In this document: one piece after another, positions 14,908 to 18,190 of the stretch
Position numbering within the stretch: position 1 is the stretch's first letter
Layout: every line of letters begins with the position of its first letter
Source of the DNA: JAJFFW01 sp963922595
GTDB taxonomy: Bacteria > Pseudomonadota > Alphaproteobacteria > Caulobacterales > Parvularculaceae
NCBI GenBank assembly: GCA_963922595.1
Contig: CAWUIM010000066.1
Coordinates: 1 to 18,190 of the forward strand
Direction: 5' to 3'
Length of the DNA: 18,190 bases
Translations under genes and position numbers: made by a program
The notes under the pieces: generated by a model
Database searches by the model: none
The model's input: the letters and a program-made list of their open reading frames with translations, nothing else
What the model was told of the DNA's origin: nothing

Positions 14908-15645
14908 TCACCATTTTTCTGACCAGGGCCGCAGATCCAGCTCGTGGGTCCATGCGGCGCGTTTTTGTTTCCAAAGCCACACATAGTTGGCGGCGATTTC
15001 GTCCGGGGGCAGAATAGCGTCCCTCGAAATTTTTTCATCAATGTCCGGAATATTTTCCCGCGCGAAGGCGCCGTCGATAACGCCGTCGGCGATGATATGG
15101 GCCACATGCACGCCTTTGGGGCCGAGCTCGCGCGCCATGGACTGGGCGAGGGCGCGCAGAGCGTGTTTGGCGCTGGAGAAGGCGGAAAAATGCGCGCTTC
15201 CGCGCAGGCTCGCTGTAGCGCCTGTAAAGAGGATCGCGCCCGAGCCGCGCGGCGTCATCACCCGGGCCGCTTCGCGGCCGGTGAGAAAGCCAGCGAACGC
15301 CGCCATTTCCCAGACCTTGCGGTAGACGCGGGCGGTGGTCTCGGTGATCGGAAACCAGACATTGGCGCCGATGTTAAAGACGACCACGTCAAGCGGCGCG
15401 ATCTCACGTTCGATCTGATCGAAGAGGGCGATCATCTCTTCTTCTTCGCGCGCATCGACGCCGAAGGCGTGGGCCTTGCCGCCCGCGGCGCTGATATCGG
15501 CGGCGAGCGCTTCGAGTTTTTCCAGATGCCGCGCGCGCCGCGTCATGCAGACCGTTAGCCCTTCCGCCGCGAACGCCTTGGCGATGGCGGCTCCGAGCCC
15601 GTCGCCGGCCCCCACGACGAGGCAGGCTTTTTCGGACGCACTCAT
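14908..15645 (-). CDS. Atypical short-chain dehydrogenase/reductase (SDR) without catalytic Tyr
   Basis: A 245-residue Rossmann-fold SDR. The cofactor loop is GAGDGLG (12-18), followed by TRRARHLEKL, where Arg residues after the second strand favour NADP. NIGAN (91-95) replaces the usual NNAG. The active-site region reads HFSAFSSAKHALRAL, so the family Tyr of YxxxK is F156 while K160 is kept. The usual Ser region reads FTGATAS, without a Ser at the canonical place. The end HVAHIIADGVIDG recalls a subgroup of proteobacterial SDRs with the same Phe. Whether it is an active oxidoreductase is open. Its ATG overlaps the GDPD stop by four bases. Confidence 0.88.
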   Translation of the reverse strand: MSASEKACLVVGAGDGLGAAIAKAFAAEGLTVCMTRRARHLEKLEALAADISAAGGKAHAFGVDAREEEEMIALFDQIEREIAPLDVVVFNIGANVWFPITETTARVYRKVWEMAAFAGFLTGREAARVMTPRGSGAILFTGATASLRGSAHFSAFSSAKHALRALAQSMARELGPKGVHVAHIIADGVIDGAFARENIPDIDEKISRDAILPPDEIAANYVWLWKQKRAAWTHELDLRPWSEKW

Positions 15646-16604
15646 GATTTTGCGATCCCGCAGAGGCCCGCCCGGGGCCCCGAATTCCCCGCCTCGAGGG
15701 CGGAATGGGCTTCGAGCGGCCGGTCGGTGGCGATGATATCGACGCCCTGGTCGGCGAGCGCGTCATAGCGCGTCTCATCGCCGGTGCGGGCGATTTCGCG
15801 GTCGATCGAATTGCGCCCGCCAAGGGTGCCGAAGATCACCTCCACATCCCGATCATTCAGGAGACTGAATAATCTCGGGCGCGGGTCCTCTATGCCGGTG
15901 AAGCCGATCAACCGGTCAGCCGGGACGCCCGCCGCGACGGCGCGATTTAGCTCGGACTGGGAATTCACCGATAGCGAGATCATGGCCTCAGGGTGGAGGC
16001 GGTGAAGCTTGCGGGCCGCCGCCATGGAGTAGGAGATATAGACGACGCGATTATCCGCGCCCTGACGTTTGACTTCATCGACAACATCTTCAAAGCGCGT
16101 CGATTGCTTGAAATCGATCTGCATGATGGTGCGGGATTTGGCGAAGGCAAGGGCGTCGTCAAAGCGCGGCGGGTTGAAATCCGTGACGGCGCCGTCTTTG
16201 TCTTCGAGGCGTAAGTCTTTGATTTCAAACCAATTTAAGGCGTCCGCGTCGCCGGAGCCGGTGGTCGTTCGGTCGAGCGTGTCATCATGCATGAGATAGA
16301 GCACGCCGTCGGCGGATGTGGCAACATCGACCTCGACCATCGCTGGCGTCCGCTCCAGAACATACGCCATCGTCTCGATCGCGTTCTCCGGATAGCCCGG
16401 GTAGGCGCCGCCGCGATGGGCGGAGACCAGCGTGATGTCCTCCGCCTCCAGGCAGTCGAAAAAGACATTGAGGTCGCGGGTCGGCGTAATCGACCAGCCG
16501 CCATTATCGCTGGATGTTGATTGTAGTTGAGCCGGCGGCGGCGTTGCGTCGCCGCAAGCGCTTAACGCCAATGCGGCTGCTGAAATGAAAAAACTGGTGC
16601 GCAT
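15642..16604 (-). CDS. Glycerophosphodiester phosphodiesterase family lipoprotein
   Basis: GDPD enzymes hydrolyse glycerophosphodiesters to glycerol-3-phosphate and an alcohol. The 320-residue protein starts with a lipoprotein signal (SAAALALSAC, lipidated C17) and so should act in the periplasm. The GDPD motifs are clear: SAHRGG (H63, R64), PENA (E73), EVDVATSADGVLYLMHDDTL (metal ligands E91 and D93, catalytic H106) and, at the end, GVDIIATDRP. A GGGAGG Shine-Dalgarno lies just before the ATG. It follows the quinone oxidoreductase gene by 84 bases on the same strand, and its stop overlaps the SDR start by four bases. Confidence 0.92.
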   Translation of the reverse strand: MRTSFFISAAALALSACGDATPPPAQLQSTSSDNGGWSITPTRDLNVFFDCLEAEDITLVSAHRGGAYPGYPENAIETMAYVLERTPAMVEVDVATSADGVLYLMHDDTLDRTTTGSGDADALNWFEIKDLRLEDKDGAVTDFNPPRFDDALAFAKSRTIMQIDFKQSTRFEDVVDEVKRQGADNRVVYISYSMAAARKLHRLHPEAMISLSVNSQSELNRAVAAGVPADRLIGFTGIEDPRPRLFSLLNDRDVEVIFGTLGGRNSIDREIARTGDETRYDALADQGVDIIATDRPLEAHSALEAGNSGPRAGLCGIAKS

Positions 16605-16688
16605 CGCGGCCTCCCTCTGAGCCCATGATCATGGCCTAACGCCGTTAGCGAGGAAAGAGAGGCAGGCAGTCCTCGCGGGGAGCGACAT

Positions 16689-17660
16689 TCAGGGCTTCAG
16701 AATAATTGGGCCGGTGCTCTCGCCGCTTTCAAGGAAGGTTTGCGCCTCAGCGGCGTCTTTCAGGGCGAATGTCTTGGGGGTCGGGGCTTTCAGGGCGCCG
16801 GTTGCGAGCATTGCAAACAGATCTTCGGCCATGGCGGGGAGGCGGTTGGGCGTCGCATAATGAAAAAGCGTCGGCCGGGCGAGGGAGATCGAGCCGCGGC
16901 GCGTCAAATCGAGGGGCGCGATCGCCGGCGCGGGGCCGGAGGCGTTGCCGTAGCTCACCATCATGCCGCGTAAGGCCAGCGCATCGAGCGAGGCTTCGAA
17001 TGTCGCCGCGCCGATGGAATCGTACGCCACATTGACGCCCTTGCCGTTTGTGAGATTGCGCACTTCGGCGGCGATATTATCGACTTCCTTGCGGTTGATG
17101 ACATTGGTCGCGCCATGAAACTTGGCGAGCCCGGTCTTCTCCGCCGAGCCGACGACGCCGATGACGCGCGCGCCGATATGGTTCGCCCATTGGCACAGAA
17201 GCGAGCCGACACCGCCGGCAGCCGCATAGACCAGCGCCGTATCGCCTTTGGCGAGCGGATAGACCTGGCGCACCAGCATATGGACGGTCAAACCCTTTAA
17301 GAATAGCGCTGCGGCGGTCTCTTCCTTTATATCGGCGGGAATTTTTGCGGCCATCACCGCCGGCGCGCTTGTGAGGGCGGCGTAAGCGCCATGGGTCGAG
17401 ATGTAGGCGACCCGGTCGCCGGGCGCGAAAGTCTCAACACCGTCGCCGACCGCCTCCACGACGCCAGCGCCTTCGCTTCCCGGTATGGCCGGCAAATCGA
17501 CAGGGTAGAGCCCTTTGCGTTGATAGATATCGATGAAGTTGAGGCCGATGGCGGTGTTGCGGATCAGGATCTCGCCCGGCCCGGCCGTCGGGTCCGGTTC
17601 CTGGCGCAGGACCAGCACCTCCGGGCCCCCATGTTCTTCCATCACTATTGCTGCAGCCAT
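16689..17660 (-). CDS. Quinone oxidoreductase (zinc-independent MDR, NADPH type)
   Basis: A 323-residue cytosolic member of the medium-chain dehydrogenase/reductase superfamily, QOR subgroup, which reduces quinones or enones with NADPH. Visible family segments are GPEVLVLRQEPDP, LNFIDIYQRKGLYP, PGSEGAGVVEAVGDGV, the nucleotide loop AAAGGVGSLLCQWA, and the C-terminal ESGESTGPIILKP. No zinc-binding cysteines are present. The frame is open further upstream (to 17735), but AAAAGGGG five bases before the ATG at 17660, and the family length, set the start. It is the first gene of the leftward run and is divergent from the DUF6489 gene. Confidence 0.92.
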   Translation of the reverse strand: MAAAIVMEEHGGPEVLVLRQEPDPTAGPGEILIRNTAIGLNFIDIYQRKGLYPVDLPAIPGSEGAGVVEAVGDGVETFAPGDRVAYISTHGAYAALTSAPAVMAAKIPADIKEETAAALFLKGLTVHMLVRQVYPLAKGDTALVYAAAGGVGSLLCQWANHIGARVIGVVGSAEKTGLAKFHGATNVINRKEVDNIAAEVRNLTNGKGVNVAYDSIGAATFEASLDALALRGMMVSYGNASGPAPAIAPLDLTRRGSISLARPTLFHYATPNRLPAMAEDLFAMLATGALKAPTPKTFALKDAAEAQTFLESGESTGPIILKP

Positions 17661-17665
17661 CGGGA

Positions 17666-17673
17666 CCCCTTTT
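17666..17673 (-). promoter_or_regulatory. Shine-Dalgarno that sets the quinone oxidoreductase start
   Basis: The minus strand reads AAAAGGGG, five bases before the ATG at 17660. This supports 17660 over the upstream in-frame ATG codons. Confidence 0.6.
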
Positions 17674-17728
17674 CGCGCTCCGGTCGCACCCGCCGCGCCG
17701 ATTTCGCCTTTCCTTCCCCTTACTTTCA

Positions 17729-17758
17729 TTGCCACAAACGAACCCGCGCGCCTATATC
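17729..17758 (+). promoter_or_regulatory. Possible housekeeping promoter for the DUF6489 gene
   Basis: TTGCCA (17729-17734) and TATATC (17753-17758) are separated by 18 bases. The predicted leader before the ATG at 17781 is short, about 16 bases, with AAAGGAGAG almost at its 5' end. The match is moderate only. Confidence 0.3.
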
Positions 17759-17780
17759 ATGCGGCAAAAGGAGAGCCTTT

Positions 17781-18020
17781 ATGAAGATGACCATCGATAT
17801 CGATTGCACGCCCGAAGAGGCGCGCACCTTCTTCGGTATGCCCAATGTGGAGCCCATGAATCAGCTGATCGTGGCCGAAATGATGAAGCGTGCGAAAGAC
17901 AATATGGACACGCTCGCCGATCCTGAGCGGTTCGTGGCCCAGATGCTGACCATGGGCGGCAAGAGCATGGAAGGCTTTCAGGCGATGATGGCCGCCGCCA
18001 TGGGCGGCAAAAAGGGATAG
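17781..18020 (+). CDS. Small DUF6489-type protein
   Basis: A 79-residue protein beginning MKMTIDIDCTPEEARTFFGM, which I recognise as the start of the alphaproteobacterial DUF6489 family. It continues with a helical middle (MNQLIVAEMMKRAKDNMDTL) and DPERFVAQML, and ends in a Met/Gly-rich tail (EGFQAMMAAAMGGKKG). The function is unknown; no membrane segment or signal peptide is seen. AAAGGAGAG gives a good ribosome binding site. It is 47 bases upstream of mnmE on the same strand, so the two may be co-transcribed. The Met content of the C-terminal half is high. Confidence 0.82.
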   Translation: MKMTIDIDCTPEEARTFFGMPNVEPMNQLIVAEMMKRAKDNMDTLADPERFVAQMLTMGGKSMEGFQAMMAAAMGGKKG

Positions 18021-18067
18021 GCTAGAAGGCAGGGACCAGGATTTCTCATCCGAGCCCCATCCGCAAA

Positions 18068-18190
18068 ATGTCTGACACCGATACGATTTTCGCAAAAGCC
18101 TCCGGCGCCGGCCGGGCGGGGGTCGCTGTGTTCCGGCTATCCGGACCGGCGGCGCGCGCGATTACGCGCGCCCTGATCGGTGCGCTCCCG
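18068..18190 (+). CDS. mnmE: tRNA modification GTPase MnmE (N-terminal part)
   Basis: Only the first 41 codons are in the window. The sequence DTIFAKASGAGRAGVAVFRL followed by SGPAA is the conserved opening of the MnmE formyl-THF-binding domain. MnmE works with MnmG to make the cmnm5 modification on wobble uridine of certain tRNAs. In many Alphaproteobacteria mnmE lies close to hemE on the parAB side of the origin, in agreement with its place here. No good Shine-Dalgarno is visible; the ATG at 18068 gives the usual N-terminus. Confidence 0.92.
   Translation, partial: MSDTDTIFAKASGAGRAGVAVFRLSGPAARAITRALIGALP

Noticed and set aside
16636..16648. CTAAC-GCC-GTTAG hairpin between the quinone oxidoreductase and GDPD genes
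   Set aside because: Short stem without a T-run; not convincing as terminator or operator.
11278..17660. Possible defence or mobile island between hemJ and mnmE
   Set aside because: No integrase, transposase, toxin-antitoxin, nuclease or att repeat seen; the genes are ordinary chromosomal families with the same GC-rich style as the neighbours.

Overview
The window is GC-rich alphaproteobacterial chromosome. The best evidence for lineage is the block ppsR-maf-aroE-coaE (leftward) divergent from hemE-hemJ (rightward), with mnmE close by, and two perfect CtrA-type boxes (TTAA-N7-TTAA) directly upstream of hemE. In Caulobacter crescentus and other Alphaproteobacteria the chromosomal replication origin lies beside hemE in this arrangement. 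The gap between ppsR and hemE (about 9317-9692) is therefore a strong candidate for oriC under CtrA control. CtrA, DsbB-Coq7, an ACE-like M2 lipoprotein and a DUF6489 protein fit a Caulobacterales, Hyphomonadales or Parvularculales type of organism. The species cannot be named from the sequence.

Layout. 1-1079 (minus): a DUF697-type membrane protein that runs off the left edge. 1297-4209 (plus): ExoD-like membrane protein, DsbB, Coq7 and a PhyH-family dioxygenase. 4287-6191 (plus): M2 (ACE-like) peptidyl-dipeptidase lipoprotein. 6196-6374: convergent gap with two imperfect palindromic, REP-like elements. 6375-9316 (minus): the overlapping operon ppsR-maf-aroE-coaE. 9317-9692: candidate origin. 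9693-11202 (plus): hemE-hemJ, overlapping. 11278-13432 (plus): glutathione S-transferase and MATE exporter. 13429-17660 (minus): DUF1223 thioredoxin-like protein, HCCA isomerase/DsbA-fold protein, atypical SDR, glycerophosphodiesterase lipoprotein and quinone oxidoreductase. 17781-18190 (plus): DUF6489 small protein and the start of mnmE.

How the genes fit together. The origin-flanking genes are housekeeping: haem synthesis (hemE, hemJ), CoA and shikimate synthesis (coaE, aroE), nucleotide-pool cleaning (maf), PEP/pyruvate control (ppsR) and tRNA wobble modification (mnmE). DsbB and Coq7 are linked through ubiquinone. Between hemJ and mnmE, where rho usually sits in relatives, lies a block of redox or detoxification-type genes (GST, MATE, thioredoxin-fold proteins, QOR, SDR). 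I see no phage, transposase, CRISPR, tRNA or rRNA, and no defence system. The most interesting element is the origin region, with its helically phased TTAA array overlapping the hemE ribosome binding site.
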